64,000 bases of DNA from an uncultured Holophagaceae bacterium (lineage in GTDB: Bacteria > Acidobacteriota > Holophagae > Holophagales > Holophagaceae). Below, in pieces: positions 7,792-17,200 of this stretch. The stretch lies in assembly GCA_903857495.1 (NCBI GenBank), contig CAIOFF010000007.1, forward strand, positions 1 through 64,000, read 5' to 3'. The first letter of the stretch is position 1. Every line of letters starts with the position of its first letter. The notes beneath the pieces were generated by a model. That model did not search any database. It saw only the letters and a program-made list of their open reading frames with translations, and was not told where the DNA came from. Position numbers and translations under genes: made by a program.

Positions 7792-8682
7792 CTAGAGGCT
7801 AGTGCTGAGCATCCTCCGGACATGCTGCAGGAACGCGCTCTCGGCGGAGCCGAGGTGGCGCTGGGGGTTCCACACCAGGAACGTCGATATCCGGATGGGC
7901 TCGCCCTTCCAGGGCAGGGACACGATGCGGCCCGCCCGCAGGTCCTCTTCCACGGCCATGCGGGGCAGGGGGGCGACGCCAAGACCCACTTCCACACAGC
8001 GCTTGATGGTCTCGACGGTCTGGAACTCCAGGCCGCTGCCCGCGTGGGCCCCCGCCGCGAAGAGCTGCCGCTCGAAGTGGTTGCGGTAGCTGCAGCCGAG
8101 GGCCTTGAGCAGCACTGCCTCGCCCACCAGGTCCTGGGCCGTGATGCCCGAGGTTGAGGCCAGGCGGTGAGTCGGGGCAGCCAGGATGAGGATCTCTTCG
8201 TCCCGCAGCTTCTCCACCGCCAGGGTCTTGGAAGGGAAGGGCTCCTCCAGGACCACGGCACAGTCGATGGCGCCCTCCAGCACCAGGCGCTTGAAGTCCC
8301 GGGCGTAGCCGGGAACGAACTGCATCCGCACCTTGGGGAACTCGGCGTTGAAGGCCTTGAGCACCGGCGGCAGCAGGTAGGTGCAGATGGACTCCGGCGC
8401 CGTGAAGCGCACGGTGCCCACCTCGGACTCGCCTTCGGTGGCGGCCATGGCTTCCTCCGTTAGCGCGAGGATCCGCTCGGCGTAGACCAGGAACCGGTGC
8501 CCCGGCTCCGTGAGCTGCAGGTGGTTCCCGACGCGGTTGAAGAGCGGGTAGCCCAGCAGCTCCTCCAGCGTCTTCATCTGAGAGGTGACGCTCGACTGGG
8601 CGTAGCCAAGGGTGGCGGCGGCCTTGGTGAAGCTCAAGGTGCGGGCCGCCGTGCTGAAGGTCAGTAGCGTGCGAGTGTCCAC
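7792..8682 (-). CDS. LysR family transcriptional regulator
   Basis: About 296 residues from a GTG at 8682, preceded by GGGAG. N-terminal winged helix-turn-helix: TLLTFSTAARTLSFTKAAATLGYAQSSVTSQMKTLEELLGYPLFNR, given here by its ends at residues 4-50. A substrate-binding domain follows (VGTVRFTAPESICTYLLPPVLKAF, VGLGVAPLPRMAVEEDL). The frame stays open to 8802, but the extra N-terminus would precede helix 1 by 40 residues, unlike other LysR proteins. It is divergent from the PilZ-like gene with 149 bases between them, where a LysR autoregulatory site would be expected. Its effector is unknown. Confidence 0.9.
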   Translation of the reverse strand: MDTRTLLTFSTAARTLSFTKAAATLGYAQSSVTSQMKTLEELLGYPLFNRVGNHLQLTEPGHRFLVYAERILALTEEAMAATEGESEVGTVRFTAPESICTYLLPPVLKAFNAEFPKVRMQFVPGYARDFKRLVLEGAIDCAVVLEEPFPSKTLAVEKLRDEEILILAAPTHRLASTSGITAQDLVGEAVLLKALGCSYRNHFERQLFAAGAHAGSGLEFQTVETIKRCVEVGLGVAPLPRMAVEEDLRAGRIVSLPWKGEPIRISTFLVWNPQRHLGSAESAFLQHVRRMLSTSL

Positions 8683-8831
8683 AGGGCTCCCATCGGGTCT
8701 CTCGATCTTTAGTATCAGATCATTCCGTTGGCTCAGGTGGTTCGGGCGACTGAAACTAACTCCTGTCGGCACACCCGACACGCCAAGAACCCTTCCCACC
8801 ACTGGCTGATCGCCAACCCTAGGAGTCTAAG

Positions 8832-9224
8832 ATGAGCAACACGAGCAAGACCCGAGTTTTCGTCAAGCGCGAGTGCAGCGCCCGCTTCCAGTTCGGGGGG
8901 CAGTCCTACGACAACGTCCCGGTGCTGAACCTGGGCCCCGACGGCTGCCGCATCCAGGTCCCCCTGGCCTTCGTGGGCGGCATGGTGAATGACTCCCAGC
9001 TTGAGGGCCTGGAGCTGATCAGTCAGGCCCTCTCCATGGGCTCCACCGGCGCCAAGGTCGTCCGGGTGGATAGCGCCGAGGTGGCCCAGTCAGGGCTGGT
9101 GCAGGCCGAGCTCCAGTTCACGGACACCCCCGCCGCCTATCGCGTGAACGTCCTCAACTACGTGAACACCATGGCCCAGGCCAAGCCCCACTGCGTGGCC
9201 CACAACCTGATCGGGATGCCCTGA
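8832..9224 (+). CDS. PilZ-like domain protein
   Basis: 130 residues. An arginine pair (R13, R18 in KRECSARFQF) followed by VLNLGPDGCRIQVP resembles the PilZ c-di-GMP pocket (RxxxR ... [D/N]xSxxG). Here the spacing of the arginines is one longer and the serine is replaced by glycine, so c-di-GMP binding is doubtful. The remainder is a compact beta-rich domain. A ribosome-binding site (TAGGAGT) stands 9-10 bases before the ATG. A clear hairpin terminator follows at 9289-9309, so the gene is monocistronic. Confidence 0.5.
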   Translation: MSNTSKTRVFVKRECSARFQFGGQSYDNVPVLNLGPDGCRIQVPLAFVGGMVNDSQLEGLELISQALSMGSTGAKVVRVDSAEVAQSGLVQAELQFTDTPAAYRVNVLNYVNTMAQAKPHCVAHNLIGMP

Positions 9225-9288
9225 AGGGCTGTGGGACCGGCCTGACGGGTCACGCCCCAAGCTCAATCCTCTGTTCTGAAACCAACAG

Positions 9289-9312
9289 CGCCTGGCCCAA
9301 TGCCAGGCGTTT
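9289..9312 (+). terminator. Intrinsic terminator after PilZ-like gene
   Basis: CGCCTGGC (9289-9296), five-base loop, GCCAGGCG (9302-9309), then TTTGG. It lies 65 bases after the stop codon. The rest of 9225-9530 shows no gene. Confidence 0.65.
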
Positions 9313-9530
9313 GGCTTGTACGACCAGACATTGATTCAACGAGCATTAGGTTAAAAACAATACCTGGCTCCGTGAGGTTCTGAGGAAGGTGGGATGGCGG
9401 TGCCGAAAGACGTGCTTCCCTAGAAGATCGGCGGTCGCGTGCTGGCAGTCCAATCCGACGGACTTCATCGCGAGTGACGTCGGAATGAGTTCCCACTTCC
9501 AGTTCTCTGGTTTAGATACTTCGGAGAACC

Positions 9531-9854
9531 TCAAGGTGTCCTGCTACCCACATTCTTGGGATTCTGTTCTCGATTTGTCAGTCGGAAGCGCTCCAGCAAC
9601 ACGGGCACTCCTCTGACAGACAGCAAGGCTCCGAGCACCACCAAGGCATTCACCAGCCCCAGCCCGAGGGTGATGACTGCCAACCACTTGGCTGCCCCTT
9701 CTGGAACGATGAAGATCAGAACCAGGGGTGCCATGATGCTCAATATCAGAACAAGGATGCCCAGCGATTTTCGAGCATAGATGCTTCTGGCGGCAACAGC
9801 TAAACCCAATAAACCAATTATTTCAAAAAGACCGAAATCTACGAATACCTCCAT
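9531..9854 (-). CDS. Small hypothetical membrane protein
   Basis: 107 residues with three predicted membrane segments (about residues 8-25, 31-51 and 58-80) and a basic, polar C-terminus (RFRLTNREQNPKNVG). A very good ribosome-binding site (AGAGGAGATCGC) sits directly upstream of the ATG, which is the main reason to accept it. Base composition is less GC-rich than its neighbours. No family recognised. Confidence 0.6.
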   Translation of the reverse strand: MEVFVDFGLFEIIGLLGLAVAARSIYARKSLGILVLILSIMAPLVLIFIVPEGAAKWLAVITLGLGLVNALVVLGALLSVRGVPVLLERFRLTNREQNPKNVGSRTP

Positions 9855-10607
9855 GCGATCTCCTCTGTAGGCATGAATCGTTGTTGGCCCACTCGAGTAA
9901 ACGGTGGTTTTCGAGGTGGGAACCAGAAGGGATCAGCAGTCTAGACTAATCGTGGATGGTATACAGATGAAACCAAATTTGGAATGGTGAAAATGAAACC
10001 ATGACGGCAGGAAAAATGTCTGGCAGAAACGGGTAACACGTAAAACAGGGCTAGGTTCAAATAGCTAAAAATGACTATAGAGCCTGAAAAATACCAAATC
10101 GAACGAGATTTCCAAGAAGATATAAAAATAATCAAATCATTAAATACACATTCATTCAAAAATTAAATTCTTTCGCCCCTTGCGTATGGGCATAATCACC
10201 CCACTTTGTTAATTGAAAATGTCCTACAGCAAGGGGATGGCGGGTTGCGACGCCAAGCCAGCCAATTCTAAGCGTCTCTCAAGGTGACTGACCTCCTTTG
10301 ACAGTTATCTTGAATGCATTGAACATGAGAGGCCTTCATTGATGTCAACCCGAAGCGCATCCCTCCCCAGCCAACAACGTCTGTTTCCACAGGGGCCGGC
10401 TGAGGTATACGCCAGTCAGTCTGGGCGAAGGGGGTGCTGATGCAGGAGGGAGGCAGCGCTGTTACGGCTCCCGACCCCGTGTGAGGGCTCTTGGCAAGGT
10501 GGTGAATGAACTGAACCTCCAATACAGATGGAAGGAACTTCCCGCTCGATTTTCGGCCTTCATTCATCATCGCTAGCCGATGGATGCCTTGAGAGGAACG
10601 TCGAATC
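9855..10607. other. AT-rich gene-poor region left of the seven-gene block
   Basis: Positions about 9940-10240 are markedly AT-rich compared with everything around (for example 'agatataaaaataatcaaa' near 10119). Short open frames here lack ribosome-binding sites. The composition shift sits at the left edge of the large uncharacterised block, as often seen at junctions of acquired DNA, but I see no integrase remnant and no copy of the tRNA-Gln 3' end here. Confidence 0.6.
10298..10326 (+). promoter_or_regulatory. Candidate sigma70-type promoter for the seven-gene block
   Basis: A perfect -35 hexamer TTGACA (10298-10303) is followed, 17 bases later, by GAACAT (10321-10326), a weak -10. It would give a leader of roughly 275 bases. 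Only the -35 is convincing. Confidence 0.25.
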
Positions 10608-11246
10608 ATGTCCGAGGCTGTTGCACCAGAGTTCACCCATTTCATCACTGGCGAGCGTCGGGCTGGGCGACTCCCCGCCGCCCTTGATCCCAGGGCTGCT
10701 GGTGAGGTGTTTCACACCGTAACGGTCGAAGGCGGCCAGGCCTCGGAGCTGTTGCGCGTCGCCGCCAGGCGAGCAGCAGGGTTCTTTCGGCCAACCAAGC
10801 GCAAAGAAGTGGTCTGGGTCAACGGCGACAGCGAACTTGTCGTCAACCTGGTGGACCTGCAGGTCAAGCTGGCCGATGGTCTGATCCGGGTCATTATCCC
10901 TGTTCGCTGCGACCAGAGCGGCAACGCGCAGGTCGAAGTCGTGTTTGCGGTCGGCTCTGCTCGCCAACCCTCAGGCCTCTATGCCTCCACCTACCGCCGG
11001 CCGAATGGCCCCGCTGCTGTTGTCAGCGTCTGGGGGGAGCACCTCGTGGCCTTTGCCTGGCAATGCGTGCTCGGGATGGTGAGCGGCATCGCTGGGGCAA
11101 CCGGCAAGGATGACCGTGGCAACATACTGGTTCCGGTGGAGCTGGTGGCTTCGGAGCGGGCCCTGCAGATCGTGCCGATGGCCCGGCACCACTTTGCCGG
11201 GTCGAGTGGTCTCCGAATAGCGAGTGCCAAGGGAGGTGCGAAGTGA
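10608..11246 (+). CDS. Uncharacterised protein, first gene of the seven-gene block
   Basis: 212 residues, no recognised family, no signal peptide and no membrane segment. The middle (KEVVWVNGDSELVVNLVDL ... VIIPVRCDQSGNAQVEVVFAVG) reads as an antiparallel beta-sheet. A C-terminal half with GEHLVAFAWQCVLGMVSGIAGATG looks helical and small-residue-rich. The start has GAGAGGAAC about nine bases upstream. Its stop overlaps the GTG start of the giant gene (GTGA), indicating translational coupling and a shared transcript. Function unknown; an adaptor or chaperone role for the giant proteins is only a guess from position. Confidence 0.8.
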   Translation: MSEAVAPEFTHFITGERRAGRLPAALDPRAAGEVFHTVTVEGGQASELLRVAARRAAGFFRPTKRKEVVWVNGDSELVVNLVDLQVKLADGLIRVIIPVRCDQSGNAQVEVVFAVGSARQPSGLYASTYRRPNGPAAVVSVWGEHLVAFAWQCVLGMVSGIAGATGKDDRGNILVPVELVASERALQIVPMARHHFAGSSGLRIASAKGGAK

Positions 11247-14200
11247 CCTTCGCCGCCAACGACCTGGGCGTCCTGGGCAACCTTGCGGTGGCGTTGGGCA
11301 TCTTCGAGTCTGGACCTGGCGGTGGCCCGAATCCGGACTGGTTCGGCAACCCCGAGGCCTTCCTCAAGAACATCCTGGCCAAGGAGGGCCAGAGGGAAGC
11401 GCTGCTGGCCTTTGTCGACGAAGCCATGGGAGGTGCCGATCGCACGACCGATCCTCGCGGCGTGATCTGGCTTCCCATCGTCAACCTCGGAGATCCAGAC
11501 CTCACCATCTCCCTGACTGTCGACGAGCATCAACCGGATGGGTTGCATATCGGTCTTGGTCTATCGATTCGCACCACCGCCCCCGAATCGACCACCACGT
11601 TGGCCGTGCCGCTGTTCCGGGCGACCAAGGTGGTGGGTGGCGTGTCCTCAGCCGGGTTGCCGCTCCTGCTTGGTTCCCCGGGTGGACGCATCCGCATCGC
11701 CACCTCGATCGTGGTCGACGGCAGCGCACCTGTACCCGGGAGGGCCAGCCTCGGCGCCATCGGCATTGACGTCGATCTGCCCACAGCGCTGGGTGACCAA
11801 GAGCCGGTGTTCGGGCTCAGCCTGAACAGATTCCAGCTGCCCGGAGCGACCACTCCGCGGGATATCCGCATCTCGGCCGACGGTCTCGACGAGATTGATG
11901 ATGCCCTGCTGGATCTGGTGCTCTCGCTGGTGAAGGCCCAGGCCGACTCGGCACCCGCAGGTTCTGCCATTGCTTCCATCGGCGGGTTGCTCGGCCTGAA
12001 AAGCGGCGACCAGATCCCGGACTTTCCGATCACCGCCTTGCCAGCGCAGGGCCTTGGCGCCATTGCGGCCTGGTTGCATGCGCTCATCACCACCCCCAGC
12101 AGTCGGAGCGACTGGATGGGCTATCTTGCGGATCTCCTTGGTGGGACCCCGAGTGGCGCTGGCGTGTCCTTCAACCTGGGCGGCTCTGCGGAACTGGCTA
12201 TCGAGTTGCGTGTCGATACCGGCCCTACCGGCAATGACCGGCTCACGCCCTCCCTCGGCCTCAAGCTTGGCAACGATGCCGCGCGGGTCGAGGCTCGGGC
12301 GGACCTGTTCCAGATCGACCTGGTCACGGGCTCGGCCGTGGCCTTGCCCCAGTTCGGCATCTGGGCTGCTTCGGGCAGCCCTGGTGTGGGCAAGCGGGTG
12401 CTCGATACGGCGCTCCCCACCGTGGCGCGGGCCGATACCTTGCGGGTGGGTTTCGCCCTGGATTCGGAACGCCGGCTGACCTTCGTGCTGGCCGCGGACG
12501 GCGTGGTTCTGGGGCTCCATGACTACCCGAGCCTCGATCTGACCTCGCCGGGCGCCGTCATGGATGCGGTCGGCAATACGGTCAGCGATGTCGCGACCCA
12601 ATTGCTCGGCAGCCTGGGCGCGGTGCTCCCGGTGGTCCGACTGCTGATAGGCCTGGATGCGCCTGCCGGGGTCACGCCCATCACGCTCACCGCCCTGATG
12701 GCCGACCCGGTCGGGGCTTGTGGCGGTTACTGGCACGACCTGATGACAGCGGCGCCAGGCGCGGCCACTGCCGTGCTGGCGTCGTTACGCACGGCACTGG
12801 CTGACACCAGCGAAGCCGCTTCCCCCATCCAGGGCACCGGCACCCCCCTTGATCCGTGGTGCGTCCCCCTGATCAGGCCCCTGGTCCTGGAGGTCGCCGC
12901 CCATGGGTCAGTGCTGACCCTGGGGGTAGCCGTGGCCACCAGCGTCGACACGCTCGGTCAACGGTGCACCGTGGTTGAATCCCGCATCGCCGCGACCCTG
13001 GTGGAAATGGATTTGCAGGCGAAGACGGCAAGCCTTCTCCCGGGGGTCGAGGGGAGCATCTCGGCCCGCGAACGCGGAATCAGTCCTCCCCGGGTCACTT
13101 TGGCCCTTGGCGAAGGCATGGCATTGACCGCCAGCGGGGTGGGACTCCGCCTTGGCTGGACGCCCGGAAGCGGTCTCGGTGCGGGCATCAGCGCGCCCAA
13201 TCTGCAGCTCAGCACGGGGGCCGTGACGATACCCATCACGCTGCCGGTGATCGCGGCTGACGGCAGCGTCAGCTTGCCTGCCGCTGGCTGGGATGGGGTG
13301 GAAGCTCTGGTCGGCACCCTTGGGAGCCTCAGTGGCGGGTTTCTTCGGGACGTGGTCGAAACGCTTGGCTGGACCGCAACTGCGTCTGGAACTGGCAGCC
13401 TGGCTGATCCCCTCCTTCGGTTGCGGCTGGCCGATATGGTCGGCGATCCAGCCAAGGCTCTGGGCGAATGGCTTCCAAGGGTGGCCATGAGCGAAGCCGG
13501 GCCACGGGCGCTGGCCCTGCTGGCCGATCTGTTCTCCGGTTCGGGGGCCGTTAGCGGCCTGCTCAGGGGATCGGGGCACCCGGATGATCCTTATCGATTG
13601 GCCTTGGCTGATGACCTTCCGAATTTGGCGGTCTGGTTCCCGCCCGCGGGGCTCGAGCCTCGCCTGGTGGCCGCACCCGAGGCCATCCGGCGCTGGCGCC
13701 CGGGGGATCCCGGGTTACCGTTCTCGGCCCTGGAGGCCTGCCTGCAGGCCGAGGCCGCCGTTGCGCCTGATATACGTGCCCTGATTGACGGGCGGAACCT
13801 GGCTGGCGGTCTTGAAGGCATCGCCCTGCGCTGGACCGGTGGGGATGGTCGCATCGTGCCCCCAGCGAGCGCCGTGCCAGGCGTGACGCTGGATCGTGCC
13901 GGTGTGGCGGCCGGCCAGCTGCTCGAACAGCTTGATCTTGAGGATCTCACCGGACGAACCCCAACCACGACCGTCTACGTCGGGCTGGGTTCTGGAATGT
14001 GGCCCGAGGCTCCGGCCCATCGGCGGATCGACCTCAGCGCACCGGGGCTGGCTGCAACGATGTTCACGGTCCCGGCCCCAGCGGTGGGGGACTGGTTCAT
14101 TGCGCTGGGAGGTCGCAGCGACTGCCTGCTGGCGGGCAGCAGCACGGACGGCACCCCGGAACAGGCGGCTCGCCTGGCTCGTGTGCTCGACGCCCTCGGG

Positions 14201-17200
14201 GCCGTGAGCAGCGACATGGTGGTGGTGGCGGTGGCAGGGGCGGGACACGCCGCCCGGCTGGCAGCCCAGACCCAGACCAAAGTGACCGACCTGATCACGC
14301 TCGGGACGCCCCTTGGTCCGATCGCCCTCACGGCCCTGAGCACCCAGCCCACTGCCGACGCCATCCGGCTCCTGCATCGACTGCTCCCACCCGCGCCTGT
14401 GCCGGGCAGTGTTGACCCGGATGCCGCCGGAGAGGACGAGGACCTCTCCCTCGGACGCGCCTTGGTCGGGTCGATGATGGAGCTGGTTGATCGTCTTGAT
14501 CCAGCGGCCGAGTTGCGGCCCCCGGCCGTGCTGCCCGAGGCGCCACGCCTCGGCCTGGCCGTGACCGCGGTCTTCGGTGCGGTCTCCGAGAGCCAGATCA
14601 AGCGCGCCCTCACGGCCATTGTCGCAGCTGGGCTCGCGCTCCGGGCCCGCGCTCGGGCCGCGTCGCCCCTGCCGCCGACGACCGGCGTCCAGGCTGGCCT
14701 GCGGTTCGTCCTGCCACCCACCACCACCGGGAGTCTGACGGTCGGTGGCAGTGCCCTCCTGTCCCTGTTCTCCTATGACCTTGCGACCGGGATCGGCACC
14801 GGCCGAAAGCTGCGCCTGCAGCTGCGCCTCGGCGATCGGCTCGGCTGGTTGACGGCCACGCCCGACCTGGACCTGCGCCTGCTGACGGCAGACCTGCTGC
14901 TGCCGCTGGATGGCGTTTCGCCTGGCGAGGCCGCGATCACCCTCCACGATGCCCGGGTCGGTGGCCAGTCCTGGGAGCGCCTGGTGCTCGGCACGGGGCC
15001 GGAGGCCGTGCCGGTCCTGCCCGAGGCCCGCATCCTGCTGGCTGCGGCTATCCAGCGACTCACTTCGGACGTGGCCGGCAGTGCCTCCCTCCAGCTGAGC
15101 CAGCTCCTCAAGGCCCTCGGTCTGATTGCGCCCACCGGCGGGGTGGCCGGCGACGCGGTGGATCAGCTGGTGCACGACCCAGCCGGTCTGCTGCGCCAGC
15201 GTCTTGGGCTGGCCGGTACGGAGATCTCGAACGCCGTCACTGCCCTGCTCGGGCCGGTCGCCGTGGGTGTCGACCTCCGTGCCGATTCCATACGGATACA
15301 GGGGGGGAACAACACCAGTGGTCGCTTCGGCTGGCATGCCGACGTCACCGCCTCGGCCGCTGGGCTCAGCGGCCAGGTGCGTTTTGGCGCGGACCTGCCA
15401 TCGACTCCCGCGGGCGGTCTCAACCTGACCGTGGCGCTGAACCCGCTGCAGGCCTCGTTGCAGTGGCATCAGCCGGGCGGCTCTACGGATACGGTGGCCC
15501 TGTGGCCGAGTCCGGATCCGCTGGCCGTGGCCCGCACCGTGGCCAAGGCCGCTCCGAGTCTGGGTGGCCACGCCGCGCTCGAGCTGATGCGCCGCGCCGA
15601 CGATTCCGCGCGCCCCGTCATCGATGCTGTCCTTGACGCCTTCGGAATGCTGAGCGGAAAGGCCGGTGATCTGGACCGTTCGCTTCGTCCCTTGGCGGGC
15701 CTTCTGGCCGACCCTGCAGGCTGGTTCCGCAGTGCCGATTCGCTCGCCAACGACCCGGCCAAGATCCAGGGGTTGTTCGATGCCTTGCGTCCCTTGTTGG
15801 GCCTTGCAGGGGCACCCGGCTCCCCGCTGCTGCTGGCCAGTGGCGTGGCGCTCACAGTCACCACGGCTGGCGGTGGGGCCCGCCTCAGCCTTGGGGTCGA
15901 TCCGACGGTGTGGACCGCTCCCGGCGGTGTGCCGGGACGACTCGCGGCCGGGCTGGGTGCCAGCCTGACGGTGGCGGCCTCTGGTCCCCCCAGCCTCGGC
16001 ATCGAGATGCACCTGGGGCTCACCGGGGCGGCCTCGGGCCGGCAGGCGGTCTATGCCCGGCTCGGGGCAGGGGGCCTTGAGCTCTTCCTCCGGCCGACCA
16101 GTGGGGCGGATATTCCGCTCATCCCCTTTGCCGGGCTGGGCTCGCTGGCAGCGGCTGCGGAAGCGGCCTTGCCCTTCCTGCTGGACCGGCTGGCTGAGAT
16201 ACCAGGCACGGTGGGTGACCTGGTCCAGACGGTGGGCGATGCTATGGCCCTGCGCACCGGCGCCCCGAAGCAGTTCGACGGCACAGCCCTGCGCAACTGG
16301 GCCAACAATCCGGTTGGGGCGCTGACGGCCGCCGTGCCCACCATCGCCTCGACCGGCCTCACCGCGATTGCCCCGCTGCTGGATGCCTTCGTTCCCCCGG
16401 CGGTGGCTGTCAGTGTCGATGGCAGTGTCCTGAAAGTCGCCCTCAGCGGGGTGTCGCTTGCCTGGGATCTGGTCAGTGGGGTGGTCAAGCTTGTTGGCGC
16501 AGGAATAGCCGTTCCCGGGGTCAACGAGGTCAGCTTCACCGTCGCCCTCAGTGCCGCCGGGCTGGACGAGCTCAGCGTCACGGCCGGACCAGCGGCCATC
16601 GATGCGGGTGGCGTCACCTTGCGCCCCTTCGTCACGGTCGCGGCCGGGTTGAGTCCTCTCGGAGGACGGCGGGTCGCCCTCGGCATGGCCGTGGACGATC
16701 TGCACCGGTTCGCCGTGCGCTGGCTGCTGGACAGCCATCACCTGGACCTGCTCGCCAGCGATGGAACCATCGCCACAGCAGCGGATTCCGTCGACCCGAC
16801 TCAGGTGGCGCTGCGCCTCGTGGAGGTGATGGCCGACCTGGTGGCTGGCGTGGCCATGGCGCAACCAGCGGTGCAGGACCTGCTCAATCTTGACGTCGGC
16901 GCGACCGACGTGCGCAACCTGATGCGCGGCGTGGTGCTGCGGGACGAAGTCAATCCAGCTGCGCTGGTCACAGGTCTGTTCGACCCCGCCACCGTTCTGC
17001 CCCGCATCCACAAATTGTTCAGCAACATCGCCGAAGCCACCATCCTGATCCCGGTCGACCCGCTGGTCATCGCATTCACCAAGGTGGATGGCATCATCGG
17101 CCTGCAGGCGGGCCTGAGTGGCCGCTTCCCGCTGGTCACCGGGGACGTCTCCTTGTGGCTGGAGAATGACGACTCCTGGATCAAGGACAATCCCGCCGGG

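Noticed and set aside
9941-10159. A 72-codon hydrophobic minus-strand frame in the AT-rich region
   Set aside because: No ribosome-binding site; hydrophobicity is explained by T-rich codons in AT-rich DNA.
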